Source of the DNA: Nostoc punctiforme NIES-2108
GTDB lineage: Bacteria; Cyanobacteriota; Cyanobacteriia; Cyanobacteriales; Nostocaceae
NCBI GenBank assembly: GCA_003326195.1
Contig: LXQE01000171.1
Span: forward strand, 1-55,797
Length of the DNA stretch: 55,797 nucleotides
Direction: 5' to 3'
Shown here piece by piece: positions 35,906 through 44,826 of the stretch. Below the pieces are notes generated by a model. It had not been told where the DNA came from. It did no database searches and worked only from the letters and a program-made list of their open reading frames with translations. Position 1 is the stretch's first letter, and every line of letters begins with the position of its first letter. The position numbers and the translations under genes are program-made.

Positions 35906-38488
35906 ATGAGTCAGTCTTTTTCTCAAAACCAAACAAGACGAAATCGTCAACAGAGACTCTGGCAAAAACAATGGAGTTTAAAAACTAAAGCAATAGTTTT
36001 GGCACTAAGTATAAGTGTCCTTCCTGTGGTTGCAATTGGAACAGCTACTTATAAATATGGCATTAATTTAATTAACACACAAATTCCGCAAGTAGGACTT
36101 GAGAGTGCAATAAGTTCAACAGAAACTGAAGTTGCTCTACAAAGACAATTGTCACTCTTGTTAACTGGTATGGGAGTGACAGCAATTTTAGCAGGTGCGA
36201 TCGCTGTTTTTGTGACGAATCGAGTTATGAGTCGAGTCAGCAACGTTGCTGCAATTTCTAATAATATTAAAAAGAGGCTACGTCCAGACAGTGAGTTTAC
36301 TCAAGTCTTCATCGCTAGCCAAGATGAATTAGTGATGTTAGAGAGAAACATCACCTTATTCACAGACCTGCTTTCAGTTTTGGTACAGGAGAAAGAAGCC
36401 GAAGCTGATTACTCCCAACTATTAACCAAAATTACCCGTTGGGTTCGAGAATCATTCAATGAAGAAGATGTTCTCAAAACTACCTCAGAAGAAATTCGTA
36501 AAGCTTTAAGCATTGATCGCGTCACCATCTTTTGCTTCGACTCCAACTATAATGGAACCTTTGTCGCCGAATCAGTAGCACCTGGTTTACCGAAAATATT
36601 AGGGGTTACAGTCTCTGAGCCTGGATTTGAGGCAGGGTATATAGAAAAATATCAAAATGGTAGCATCCATGCTATTGATAATATCCATCAAGGCAATCTC
36701 AGTGATGCTGATATTGAGTTGCTGGAGCAATTTGCTGTCAAATCTAATTTAGTCGCACCTATTCTCAAAGGCAAACGGCTATTCGGTTTATTGATTGCAC
36801 ATCAATGTTCTAGACTTCGCTTTTGGCAACAATCTGAGATTGATTTGTTCTCTCAGATAGCCATGCAAGTAGGATTTGCCCTTGACTACGCCAACCTTCT
36901 ACAACAAGTAGATACCAAGGCAGATAACGCTCAGGTCTTTATCGAAATTACCCGCAGCATTCGCCAATCGCTCAACGAAGAAGATGTCCTCAAAACGACG
37001 GTGGAAGAGGTTCGTAAAGCATTGAGTACTGACCGAGTGCTGGTTTATAGCTTTTACCCTAATTGGTCTGGAATTATCATTGCCGAATCAGTGGTTCCAG
37101 GTTATCCCAAAGTTTTGCGGTCTGAAATTCAAGACATCTGTTTCGGTCAGGGTTATGTAGAAAAGTATCAGTCTGGTCGCGTTGTAGCCACAAACAACAT
37201 TTATGAAGCAGGTTTGGCTGATTGTCACATTAGCCTGCTCGAATCCTTTGCTGTCAAAGCAAATCTGGTCGCCCCCATTCTCAAAGATGAACAATTATTT
37301 GGCTTATTAATTGCACATCAATGTTCCAGACCCCGTGATTGGCAACAATCTGAGATTGATTTATTTGCTCAGATAGCGATGCAAGTCGGGTTTGCTCTCG
37401 ACCATGCAAGACTGCTGCAACGCATCGAGGCTGAGGGTGTGCAAAGTCAGTTGTTAGCAGATACTATCGGCATCATTCGCCAATCACTCAACGAAGAGGA
37501 TGTTCTCAAAACCACTGTGGAAGAGGTTCGCAAAGCTCTGAGTACCGACCGAGTGATGGTTTATAGCTTTGATGCTAATTGGTCTGGAACAGTGATTGCT
37601 GAATCAGTTGTTCTCACCTACCCAAAAGTTTTGCGAGCTGAAATCCAAGACCCATGTTTTGGTCAAGGCTATGTAGAAGAGTATCAGTCTGGTCGCGTTC
37701 TCGCAATCAACAACATTTATGAAGCTGGTTTGGCTGACTGCCATATTAATTTGCTCGAATCCTTTGCTGTCAAAGCAAATCTGGTCGCCCCCATTATTAA
37801 AGATAAAGAGCTATTTGGCTTGTTAATTGCACATCAATGCTCCAGACCCCGTGATTGGCAACAAGCTGAGATTGATTTATTTGGCCAGATGGCGATGCAA
37901 GTAGGATTTGCTCTCGACCATGCAAGACTCCTGCAACGAATTGAAGCTGAAAGGATGCGAAGTCAGTTACTAGTGGATATTATCCGCAGCATTCGCCAAT
38001 CCCTCAAGGAAGAGGATATCATCAAAACCACTGTGGAAGAGGTTCGCAAAGCATTGAGTACTGACAGAGTGCTGGTTTATAGCTTTTACGCTAATTGGTT
38101 CGGAATTATCATTGCTGAATCAGTGCTTCCAGGCTATCCCAAAGTTTTACGGTCTAAAATTCACGACCCTTGTTTCACTCAAGGCTATGTAGAAAAGTAC
38201 CAATCTGGTCGCGTTGTCGCAATCAACAACATTTATGAGTCTAGTTTGGCTGATTGTCACATTAACCTGCTCGAATCTTTTGGTGTGAAAGCAAATTTAG
38301 TCGCACCAATTATCAAAGATGAGCAGCTATTTGGGTTGTTAATTGCACACCAATGTTCTGAACCCCGTGATTGGCAACAATCTGAGATTGATTTATTTGC
38401 CCAGATAGCGATGCAAGTAGGATTTACTCTCGATCATGCTAGGCTCCTACAAGCGTATCAAACTGCTGAAGCTAACTCTGATGAATAG
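35906..38488 (+). CDS. Membrane cyanobacteriochrome array with four GAF domains and no output domain
   Basis: An 860-residue photoreceptor-like protein. Two membrane helices (about 28-46 and 82-104) flank a short periplasmic loop, and a HAMP-like region leads to four GAF repeats of exactly 172 residues. GAF2, 3 and 4 have the DXCF cysteine (DICF Cys412, DPCF Cys584, DPCF Cys756) and the chromophore cysteine in DCHI (Cys440, 612, 784). The 28-residue spacing equals that of blue/green DXCF cyanobacteriochromes such as TePixJ. GAF1 lacks both (EPGF and DADI). The protein ends ten residues after GAF4 with no MCP, kinase or GGDEF domain. The three chromophore GAFs are very similar in DNA, indicating recent duplication. 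The next gene is convergent. Confidence 0.88.
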   Translation: MSQSFSQNQTRRNRQQRLWQKQWSLKTKAIVLALSISVLPVVAIGTATYKYGINLINTQIPQVGLESAISSTETEVALQRQLSLLLTGMGVTAILAGAIAVFVTNRVMSRVSNVAAISNNIKKRLRPDSEFTQVFIASQDELVMLERNITLFTDLLSVLVQEKEAEADYSQLLTKITRWVRESFNEEDVLKTTSEEIRKALSIDRVTIFCFDSNYNGTFVAESVAPGLPKILGVTVSEPGFEAGYIEKYQNGSIHAIDNIHQGNLSDADIELLEQFAVKSNLVAPILKGKRLFGLLIAHQCSRLRFWQQSEIDLFSQIAMQVGFALDYANLLQQVDTKADNAQVFIEITRSIRQSLNEEDVLKTTVEEVRKALSTDRVLVYSFYPNWSGIIIAESVVPGYPKVLRSEIQDICFGQGYVEKYQSGRVVATNNIYEAGLADCHISLLESFAVKANLVAPILKDEQLFGLLIAHQCSRPRDWQQSEIDLFAQIAMQVGFALDHARLLQRIEAEGVQSQLLADTIGIIRQSLNEEDVLKTTVEEVRKALSTDRVMVYSFDANWSGTVIAESVVLTYPKVLRAEIQDPCFGQGYVEEYQSGRVLAINNIYEAGLADCHINLLESFAVKANLVAPIIKDKELFGLLIAHQCSRPRDWQQAEIDLFGQMAMQVGFALDHARLLQRIEAERMRSQLLVDIIRSIRQSLKEEDIIKTTVEEVRKALSTDRVLVYSFYANWFGIIIAESVLPGYPKVLRSKIHDPCFTQGYVEKYQSGRVVAINNIYESSLADCHINLLESFGVKANLVAPIIKDEQLFGLLIAHQCSEPRDWQQSEIDLFAQIAMQVGFTLDHARLLQAYQTAEANSDE

Positions 38489-38530
38489 TAGGAGCGCGCA
38501 AATGTACGCCCCTAATTGATACATGTATTT

Positions 38531-39193
38531 TTACGTTACGGTTAGTGTAACTTTTGACGAAGAAGCTGCCAGAGCGATCGCTAATGGTAAAATTCGATGT
38601 TCCTGAATTTGAATTCTGGCGTGGAGTGTTTCTGCTGTATCATCTGGCAGTACTGGTACTGCGGCTTGCATTAATATTGGGCCGCTATCCATTTCTAAAC
38701 AAGCTATATGCACTGTACAACCAGTAATTTTTACCCCAGATGCCAAGGCTTGTTCTACAGCATGGATTCCCTTGAAACTAGGTAACAAACTAGGATGGAT
38801 ATTGATAATCCTCTCAGGAAAGGCATCAATGAAAACTGACGTTAATAGTCGCATCCACCCTGCCAAAATCACCCATTCTACATCGTAGTGCTGTAATGTC
38901 TGCACAATTTTACGATCAAACTCTTCTCGGTTTTGATAGTTGCGGTGATTTAATAAGACAGTTTCTACACCTCTATTAGCTGCTCTGACGGCTGCTTTCG
39001 CCGAGGGATTATTGTAAATTAAAACTTGAATTTGGGCATTTAGCCGCCCATCTTGGATAGCTTGGGCAACTACATCAAAATTGCTGCCATTCCCAGAAGC
39101 CATAATTCCCAGTTTTAAAGGGGCGAATTGTTGGTAATCATCGCTAATGTTGGGAGAAATTAAGCTCAGGGTAGAATCAAGGCAAAGAGTCAT
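38531..39193 (-). CDS. purN: Phosphoribosylglycinamide formyltransferase PurN
   Basis: A 220-residue folate enzyme that formylates glycinamide ribonucleotide in purine synthesis. Motifs: MASGNGSNF phosphate loop, NIHPSLLPSFKG with the catalytic Asn-His, and HIACLEMDSGPIL with the catalytic Asp. The ATG at 39193 gives a normal length. A longer frame from 39316 would overlap the divergent ABC permease and add an unrelated N-terminus. Its 5' end is 25 bp from that permease gene, so the two promoters or leaders overlap. Confidence 0.94.
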   Translation of the reverse strand: MTLCLDSTLSLISPNISDDYQQFAPLKLGIMASGNGSNFDVVAQAIQDGRLNAQIQVLIYNNPSAKAAVRAANRGVETVLLNHRNYQNREEFDRKIVQTLQHYDVEWVILAGWMRLLTSVFIDAFPERIINIHPSLLPSFKGIHAVEQALASGVKITGCTVHIACLEMDSGPILMQAAVPVLPDDTAETLHARIQIQEHRILPLAIALAASSSKVTLTVT

Positions 39194-39200
39194 AACAGCT

Positions 39201-39206
39201 AGGAGG
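39201..39206 (+). promoter_or_regulatory. Consensus Shine-Dalgarno AGGAGG
   Basis: Perfect AGGAGG, 12 nt before ATG 39219, fixing the start of the ABC permease gene. The same bases lie in the 5' leader of divergent purN. Confidence 0.8.
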
Positions 39207-39218
39207 GTTAATTTATAG

Positions 39219-40100
39219 ATGCCAAAAATATATACTAAGTCGTGGTTGGATAATGATACAAGAGCCGCGTGGATTTTTCTCGCACCAGCATTAATTTTGC
39301 TTGGTGTTTTTATCATTTGGCCAATCGTCTATTTGTTCTATCTCAGTTTCACTGCTGGTAGTTTCAGCTTAAAAGGTATTTATTGGATAGGCTTAAAAAA
39401 CTATTGGCGCTTGCTACTCGACCCCGATTTCTGGCAAGTTCTGGGTAACACCTTTTATTTTACTGTTGCCACCATCATTCCCAGTTTAGTTATCTCCTTG
39501 GGATTGGCAGTATTATTAAACCGTTCTATTCCCTTGCGGGGCATTCTGCGGAGTGCTTATTTTTTACCTTCAATTATCTCACTTGTGGCAGCAGGTTTGG
39601 GATTTCGCTGGCTGTTTCAAACATCAGGGCCAGTTAACGGACTTTTAGATTTTTTTGGTATTTCAGAAATCCCTTGGCTAGGAGACACATTTTGGGCAAT
39701 GCCAGTAATTATTTTAATGAGTATTTGGAAACAACTGGGTTTCAATATGGTAGTTTTTTTAGCCGGGTTGCAAGCAATTCCTTCCAGTCGTTATGAAGCA
39801 GCAGACTTAGATGGAGCGAATGCTTGGCAACAATTTTGGTATATTACTTTGCCCGGATTGCGCCCGACTGTGATATTTGCAGTCATTACTACCGCAATTT
39901 TTACATTGCGGAGTTTTGAGCAAGTTTTTGTGATGACTGGGGGTGGCCCACTGAATTCGACTAATTTGCTGGTTTACTACATTTATCAAGAGGCTTTTGG
40001 TCAATTTGATTTTGGTTATGCAGCAGCAGGAGCGACTGTATTATTAGCAGTGACGCTGGTACTAGTTTATTTGCAACTGCAAACTTGGGGAGAGGAGTAG
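39219..40100 (+). CDS. Sugar ABC transporter permease (MalF/UgpA-like)
   Basis: A 293-residue inner-membrane permease with six predicted helices. The EAA loop that docks the ATPase is EAADLDGANAWQQFWYITLPGL near 194-215. The N-terminus WIFLAPALILLGVFIIWP is typical of carbohydrate-uptake permeases. The partner permease, binding protein and ATPase are not in the window, so it is an orphan that must assemble with genes elsewhere; in cyanobacteria this type serves trehalose, maltose or glucosylglycerol uptake. Confidence 0.9.
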   Translation: MPKIYTKSWLDNDTRAAWIFLAPALILLGVFIIWPIVYLFYLSFTAGSFSLKGIYWIGLKNYWRLLLDPDFWQVLGNTFYFTVATIIPSLVISLGLAVLLNRSIPLRGILRSAYFLPSIISLVAAGLGFRWLFQTSGPVNGLLDFFGISEIPWLGDTFWAMPVIILMSIWKQLGFNMVVFLAGLQAIPSSRYEAADLDGANAWQQFWYITLPGLRPTVIFAVITTAIFTLRSFEQVFVMTGGGPLNSTNLLVYYIYQEAFGQFDFGYAAAGATVLLAVTLVLVYLQLQTWGEE

Positions 40101-40102
40101 AG

Positions 40103-40146
40103 GAGGCAGGGGGCAGAGGAGCAGGGGAGCAGAGGAGCAGAGGGGA
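40103..40146 (+). repeat. Purine-rich G-run repeat after the permease gene
   Basis: Repeated GGAGCAG/GGGGCAG units starting 3 bp after the permease stop codon, related to the tract after pyrR. Confidence 0.6.
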
Positions 40147-40193
40147 ACTTTGCAAGTTGCTAAGTTATCGCGCAAATATACAATGCCGAGTTT

Positions 40194-40760
40194 TTACTTC
40201 TTATATAGACTGCGATATTCCCAAGGATTTATAAATTTAGCATCGCTCCAAACGCCGAGCCGTTGCTCCTTAGCCTTAGCTTCGGCTTGTTGAACTAAAT
40301 CTTTACTAGGACACTTGTTTAAATAGGGACGATAGACTTTTGCTAAACCTTCTTGCAACAATACCTGTTGCACAAAAGTGCCATTTTTTAAACGGACTTC
40401 GGCAATTTTGCGTCCATAACGATCGCTATCGGTGATATTCAAAGTCACGTGATCGCCTCCTTGTTGCACCAGTTGTTGCACCCGTTCTTGGGCTTTCACA
40501 CCCCAAGTAAATTGATTGCGATCGCTTATGCGTCTACTCTGTTTTTCTTTGTTTGTATGGGCTATTTCTGGCGCATCTACACAAGCAAAGCGCACGGTAA
40601 GATTTTTGCCATCGGCATCTTTCACTACTAAAGTATCGCCATCACTGACTCGCTCCACCGGTTCTCCAGAATTCCCGATAAAGCGATCGCAGCCCATCAA
40701 ACCCAAAATCATGATAGTTGCACAAAGCCAAAATCGCACTGGTTTAATTAATTTCTCCAT
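40194..40760 (-). CDS. Thermonuclease-family lipoprotein
   Basis: A 188-residue staphylococcal-nuclease-like enzyme. The signal peptide ends in a lipobox (ILGLMGC, Cys24), so it should be a membrane-anchored extracytoplasmic nuclease. Catalytic features are kept: Asp in VSDGDTL, Arg and Glu in VRFACVDAPE, and Arg in DRYGRKIAEV. The C-terminus ends WEYRSLYKK, usual for cyanobacterial members. It degrades DNA or RNA with calcium, probably for nutrient recovery or defence. Confidence 0.92.
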   Translation of the reverse strand: MEKLIKPVRFWLCATIMILGLMGCDRFIGNSGEPVERVSDGDTLVVKDADGKNLTVRFACVDAPEIAHTNKEKQSRRISDRNQFTWGVKAQERVQQLVQQGGDHVTLNITDSDRYGRKIAEVRLKNGTFVQQVLLQEGLAKVYRPYLNKCPSKDLVQQAEAKAKEQRLGVWSDAKFINPWEYRSLYKK

Positions 40761-40945
40761 CCAAACTTACCTGCATTACCTCTGTGGGATGATACTAACA
40801 AAATGCAAAGATATATTTGTTAACCGTTAACATACTGCTACAGGCAATTCAAAATTCAAAATGATAAGAACCTCTGGCGGCAACGAATAGAAAATGCAGA
40901 TTAGTATAAGAATTGTAACCTTCCAATTGTCAGCGGGAATTTCTG

Positions 40946-41689
40946 ATGAACTTCTTGACTAACCTTCTGCATCTAGCTGGTTCAAGTGTCTTTGCCTATT
41001 ACTCTGCTGCTCAAATTCGTGATTCTAAAACTCGCCCCAACATCCTTGCGGGGTTTCAGTTGGCGGAATCTGGCTCTGTGCCATTTTTATCTGCACTTAG
41101 TGATCGCGCCGCAGCAGAAGGCGATACATGGCTAGCCGAAAAACTAGCAAAACATGCATCAGATGAAACTAAGCATGGTCAAATTTTTGCCCACGCCTTA
41201 CAACAGCTGAATAAACAAGTTATAGATTTCAAGCGTCAACCCCCAACTACATCGACAAAAAAATCACAACAACGTAGTCCTTTTTTCGCAGCATTCTTTG
41301 AAGGTTACACTCAAGAACAGCTAAAACCAGCTGTAATTGACTGGGATGTGTTTATGGCTAGCACATACATTCTGGAGTTAGATGCTAGCAAAGACTTTGC
41401 CCGAATGGCAAAAGTATTACCTGATAACGAGCCAACCGCTCGTAACTTGAAGTTAGGAATGCTAAGTATTGCCCAAGACGAAACTGGACATGCTGCTTAT
41501 CTCTACGAAGCGATGATGCGCCGGATGTCTGCGGCTGAAGTGCAAAACCTTGTTGATATGTGGCGAACCCGCAAGGTGAACGCCTTATTGGCAATGGTTG
41601 GCGGTATCCTCCAGCGTAATGGCGAAACGCGATCGCTAGTCCAAGATAGTGCGCCGTCGGAAATCGATTCTGAGTTGATAGCTACGTAA
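40946..41689 (+). CDS. Ferritin-like diiron protein
   Basis: A 247-residue helical protein. Two E-x-x-H diiron motifs, DETKHGQIF (about 72-80) and DETGHAAYLYEA (about 178-189), and upstream helix glutamates (QLAESGSV; YILELDAS) form a four-helix di-iron site of the ferritin-like superfamily, related to MiaE-type hydroxylases and rubrerythrin. The oxidised substrate is unknown. Cyanobacteria have a conserved hypothetical branch of this kind. It is followed by a terminator 34 bp after the stop. Confidence 0.8.
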   Translation: MNFLTNLLHLAGSSVFAYYSAAQIRDSKTRPNILAGFQLAESGSVPFLSALSDRAAAEGDTWLAEKLAKHASDETKHGQIFAHALQQLNKQVIDFKRQPPTTSTKKSQQRSPFFAAFFEGYTQEQLKPAVIDWDVFMASTYILELDASKDFARMAKVLPDNEPTARNLKLGMLSIAQDETGHAAYLYEAMMRRMSAAEVQNLVDMWRTRKVNALLAMVGGILQRNGETRSLVQDSAPSEIDSELIAT

Positions 41690-42053
41690 TTATAGATATC
41701 TTGAGTAACTAATGATCAACTACCCTTGGCTCAAACTTTCGTTAGCCAGGGGTTTCTTTACCTGAGATTTTTGTTGCTGTATACTACTAGTTTATCGGCG
41801 TATTTTGGTAGAGATTGGAACTCATTATCTCAAGCTTCTTAGACATCCTCTCCAATTATAAAACAAGCGATCGCACTTTGATTGCTTCTGTAACAGTAAC
41901 AATCAAACATCCGCGTTCAGTGGACTGCAAAAGACAGCAAGTATCTACTGTATTGTCATATTCCCGCAGCTGCTACACTAGTTATGAACCAGTAACAGAT
42001 AACTAGCGGTATATCCAGCAAACCTGAGCCGGGTTATTCCTACAAAAAAAACT
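41690..42053. other. Gap before the HxlR gene
   Basis: 364 bp. Apart from the terminator it holds a GCGATCGC site near 41868 and no recognised gene; short open frames lack start signals. Confidence 0.5.
41723..41759 (+). terminator. Rho-independent terminator of the diiron-protein gene
   Basis: Stem CCCTTGGCT/AGCCAGGGG (one G-T pair) with a 12-nt loop, followed by TTTCTTT. Confidence 0.75.
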
Positions 42054-42395
42054 ATGAAAGCTGAAGCAGAAAACCATTTCAGGCTGACTTGTGAAGTAGA
42101 AACTACCCTAAAAGTGATTGGCGGACGCTGGAAAGTTTTGATTATTAGAGAATTAATGACAGGTGTCAAACGCTTTGGTGAGTTGCAACGAGCTTTACCT
42201 GGAGTTACGCAAAAGATGTTAACCCAGCAACTCAGAGAAATGGAGGAAGATGGAATTATTCATCGAGAAGTTTATCCCCAGATTCCACCCAAGGTAGAAT
42301 ATTCACTGACACCTTTAGGAGAAACTTTGCAACCAATTCTCTATGCTATGCACGAATGGGCTGTGCAACATTTAGCTCAAACAAGTCATCATTAA
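42054..42395 (+). CDS. HxlR-family transcriptional regulator
   Basis: A 113-residue winged-helix regulator. The HxlR signature is clear: CEVETTLKVIGGRWKVLIIRELM, then RFGELQRALPGVTQKMLTQQLREMEEDGIIHRE and the wing YPQIPPKVEYSLTPLG. The single Cys (Cys13) at the usual position may sense oxidants or electrophiles, as in related YodB/HypR proteins. No neighbouring target gene is obvious. Confidence 0.92.
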   Translation: MKAEAENHFRLTCEVETTLKVIGGRWKVLIIRELMTGVKRFGELQRALPGVTQKMLTQQLREMEEDGIIHREVYPQIPPKVEYSLTPLGETLQPILYAMHEWAVQHLAQTSHH

Positions 42396-42606
42396 TATTG
42401 ATTATAAATAATAATTGCTAATTGTTAATCACAACTGTAGCATTACGGCTTGCGTAGCGTCAAAATTGAGGTTTCGGTGCGTTACGCTAACGCGTTAACA
42501 CACTCTACACTATCTTTTAATTATTGGCGCTTACTTAACTTAAATAATAATTGCTAATTTTCAATTCAAGCAAGCAGATTCATGAGCCAAATATTGAGTT
42601 TTGAAT

Positions 42607-42999
42607 TCATTCATTGCTTCTTAAATATTCAATCGCTGCCTCTAATTTTGAAGGGTAACTTTCAGCAAACCTTTCAAACCAAAGTCCTTCAGACGAAAGT
42701 GGATCTACTTTGGCTAACCATTCTTTCGCCTGCACTTTTAAACCTTCTATTTGTTTGGCTTTGATTTTTTCTTGTTGAATTCGTTCCTGTTCTAGTTCTT
42801 GCTGTCTTTTTAATTCAATAGCAGCATCCTCTTCGGCAAAATCAGCCTTAACATCTGCCAAAAGCTTATCCATAAAAGATGCCGACTTTGGCGATGATGG
42901 CATAAACGATTTGGCTGTGGCTGATTTTGACTGCTGTTGTGGTTGTACTTCTTTACATTCAGTTTGGAGTTCAGCTAATAGCTTATCAATGGAATCCAT
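42607..42999 (-). CDS. Salt stress protein, Slr1339 family
   Basis: A 130-residue soluble, highly charged protein. Features are the opening MDSIDKLLAELQ, a second similar box SFMDKLLADVKADF (about 41-54), a long Glu/Gln/Lys-rich coiled coil (about 60-90) and the C-terminal WLAKVDPLSSEGLWFERFAESYPSKL. These match the cyanobacterial Slr1339 salt-stress family; the molecular role is unknown. It lies 27 bp after the VWA gene and has an AGGAA ribosome-binding site, so it is the third gene of an operon with two VWA proteins. Confidence 0.85.
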   Translation of the reverse strand: MDSIDKLLAELQTECKEVQPQQQSKSATAKSFMPSSPKSASFMDKLLADVKADFAEEDAAIELKRQQELEQERIQQEKIKAKQIEGLKVQAKEWLAKVDPLSSEGLWFERFAESYPSKLEAAIEYLRSNE

Positions 43000-43026
43000 T
43001 TTTGCAATTCCTAATAAATAATATAG

Positions 43027-43632
43027 CTAGTCATTAATAGCATTGAGTAGCACTTCCGATAGACTCAAATCTTCCATATCTTCCATAGTAATGGTGTCAC
43101 AGATATCAAACTTAGCACCAGCACTTTGGAGTTCATCATCTAAGACTTTCAGAAAGCGGGTAGCTTGTTGATCTGTACCAACTTGAATAAAAGAAATAGC
43201 TAATTCTTCATCTCGATCGATGCGACGAGAGGCTTCAATAATTACCCTCATTACTGCTTTGCGATCGTCCGGCTCACCATCAGTAACTACTAAAATTGTT
43301 TCACCATTTGGCTTGGTTTGACCGGCTGCTTTGCGTTGAAGGTAATCATCAGTTGCATGTTTTAACACACTTGCCAAGTCAGTTGTACCAGAGGGATCGT
43401 TCTCTCGAAAAATTTGTGATACCTTGCTGGATGTGACGTTTTCGTATCGTTTAAATTTACCAGAAAATACATAGATAGTGATGCCATCTGGGTCAAATTG
43501 CTCACACTTACTAGCTAAAGCTAAAGTAGATTCCTGGGCTGCAAGCCATCTAGTTCTACCACCCTTTTGATCTTGGGTTGCCATGCTACCGCTTTTGTCA
43601 ATAATCAAGGTATAGTCACGATTTTCTAGCAT
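43027..43632 (-). CDS. VWA-domain protein (copy 2)
   Basis: A 201-residue protein that is essentially one von Willebrand A domain, of the TerY type. The MIDAS metal site is intact: DKSGS at 12-16, Thr in DPSGTTDLA near 96-103 and Asp in VTDGEPDD near 131-138. It should bind a divalent metal and a partner protein. No signal peptide. It is very close to the protein encoded at 43775, the two starting RDYTLIIDKSGSM, so they are tandem duplicates. GGAGAA precedes the ATG. Confidence 0.9.
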   Translation of the reverse strand: MLENRDYTLIIDKSGSMATQDQKGGRTRWLAAQESTLALASKCEQFDPDGITIYVFSGKFKRYENVTSSKVSQIFRENDPSGTTDLASVLKHATDDYLQRKAAGQTKPNGETILVVTDGEPDDRKAVMRVIIEASRRIDRDEELAISFIQVGTDQQATRFLKVLDDELQSAGAKFDICDTITMEDMEDLSLSEVLLNAIND

Positions 43633-43774
43633 TATTCAATTCTCCAATCTAGAATTAACAGTTACTGAACTATGGGCGATCGCCAAACATACAGCAGATT
43701 TAAAGTTGGTGAGGTATACAAGCGAAGTCTGTTACCCAAGTATAAAGCGTGTTTTACTCCTGAATTCTGCTGTA

Positions 43775-44380
43775 TTAATCAGTTATTGCGTTCGTCAATA
43801 CATCTACAAGACTCATTTCTTCTAAGTCGTCTAAAGTGACGGTATCGCAAATATCAAATTTAGCGCCAACACTTTGTAACTGATCATCCAAAGCTTTGAG
43901 GAACTTAGTTGCTTGGGCATCTGAACCTACTTGAATAATCGAAATTCCTAATTCTTCATCACGTTCCATCTGGCGAGTAGCATGAATGATCACTTCAAAT
44001 ACAGCCTTGCGATCGTCTGGTTCACCATCGGTGATGACTAAAATTGTCTCTCCGTTTGGCTTGGTTTTACCGGCTGCTTTGCGTTGAAAGTAGTTATTGA
44101 GGGCATCCTGGAGTACACCTGCTAAATTCGTTGTGCCAGAAGGGTCATTTTCGAGAAATATCTGGGCGACTTTGGCTGAAGTGACATCATCATAGCGTTT
44201 AAATCTCCCAGAAAACACGTAAACGGTGATGCCATCGGGGTCAAACTGTTCGGCTTTTCTGGCCAAAGCCAGAGTAGACTCTTGAGCGATTTCCCATCTA
44301 CTTCTACCACCCACTTGGTCGGGTGTAGACATACTACCGCTTTTGTCAATGATTAATGTATAGTCGCGATCGCTCATCAT
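43775..44380 (-). CDS. VWA-domain protein (copy 1)
   Basis: A 201-residue intracellular VWA domain with intact MIDAS (DKSGS 12-16, DPSGTTNLA, ITDGEPDD). It is collinear with the next gene and probably about 75-80% identical. It is first in the leftward order VWA, VWA, Slr1339. A 142-bp gap with a GCGATCGC-like site separates it from copy 2, so copy 2 may have its own promoter. AGGAAG lies before the ATG. The context suggests a salt- or stress-linked protein assembly. Confidence 0.9.
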   Translation of the reverse strand: MMSDRDYTLIIDKSGSMSTPDQVGGRSRWEIAQESTLALARKAEQFDPDGITVYVFSGRFKRYDDVTSAKVAQIFLENDPSGTTNLAGVLQDALNNYFQRKAAGKTKPNGETILVITDGEPDDRKAVFEVIIHATRQMERDEELGISIIQVGSDAQATKFLKALDDQLQSVGAKFDICDTVTLDDLEEMSLVDVLTNAITD

Positions 44381-44512
44381 AATCTTCCTTTGATTGTTAC
44401 CCTGTGGTTCTAGTCTAATCTACGAATTTGACGATACCGTAAGTACTTTAAGGTTTCGTATCAATTATGCTACTCAAAAAAGCCGCATCACCGTTGATGA
44501 ATGCGTTGGCAA

Positions 44513-44680
44513 CATCGCTACTGTGATTTCGTCGGTCATAGCCGAGAAGAATTAATTGGCAAGTCAGACTATGATTTTTTTTTGCAAGTAGAAGCTGATG
44601 TGTTCTAGGAAATAGATGAACTGGTTTTCACGACAAATATTACTAATGAGAATCCCCAGAGAGTTATTCCCGAACCTTAA
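44513..44680 (+). pseudogene. PAS-domain fragment of a sensor kinase
   Basis: Translates as HRYCDFVGHSREELIGKSDY, then DFFLQVEADVF, a TAG stop at 44606-44608, and continues in frame as EIDELVFTTNITNEN to a TAA at 44678. This is the pattern of a PAS domain from a Nostoc sensory histidine kinase. It has no start, no flanking domains and an internal stop. Confidence 0.75.
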
Positions 44681-44726
44681 CCTACTGTTTCAAGAATTGT
44701 GTAAAGTGATTCCCGTGACCTGATGC

Positions 44727-44756
44727 CAAAACCCTTCATCCAAATGGAGGGTTTTG
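44727..44756. terminator. Hairpin CAAAACCCT/AGGGTTTTG
   Basis: Nine-bp stem with a 12-nt loop, downstream of the PAS remnant and 71 bp before the NDH-2 ATG. It has no clean T-tract and may be a leftover terminator. Confidence 0.4.
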
Positions 44757-44826
44757 AACCCTAAACTTTCAGTTACCCTGAAGTTAGTTGCCTAATTAAT
44801 ATTGATTGTTGCATAGCATAGAATAG

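Larger units (their letters stand above)
44381..44826. other. Gap with a PAS-domain remnant
   Basis: About 446 bp between divergent VWA and NDH-2 genes; contains the PAS remnant and a hairpin described separately. Confidence 0.6.

Noticed and set aside
35797..35988. GTG-started 63-residue frame before the GAF-array gene
   Set aside because: It overlaps the photoreceptor start in another frame. It might be a frameshifted older N-terminus, but nothing in the sequence proves it.
39194..39316. N-terminal extension of purN by 41 residues
   Set aside because: It overlaps the divergent ABC permease gene and is not part of the PurN fold; ATG 39193 gives the usual length.
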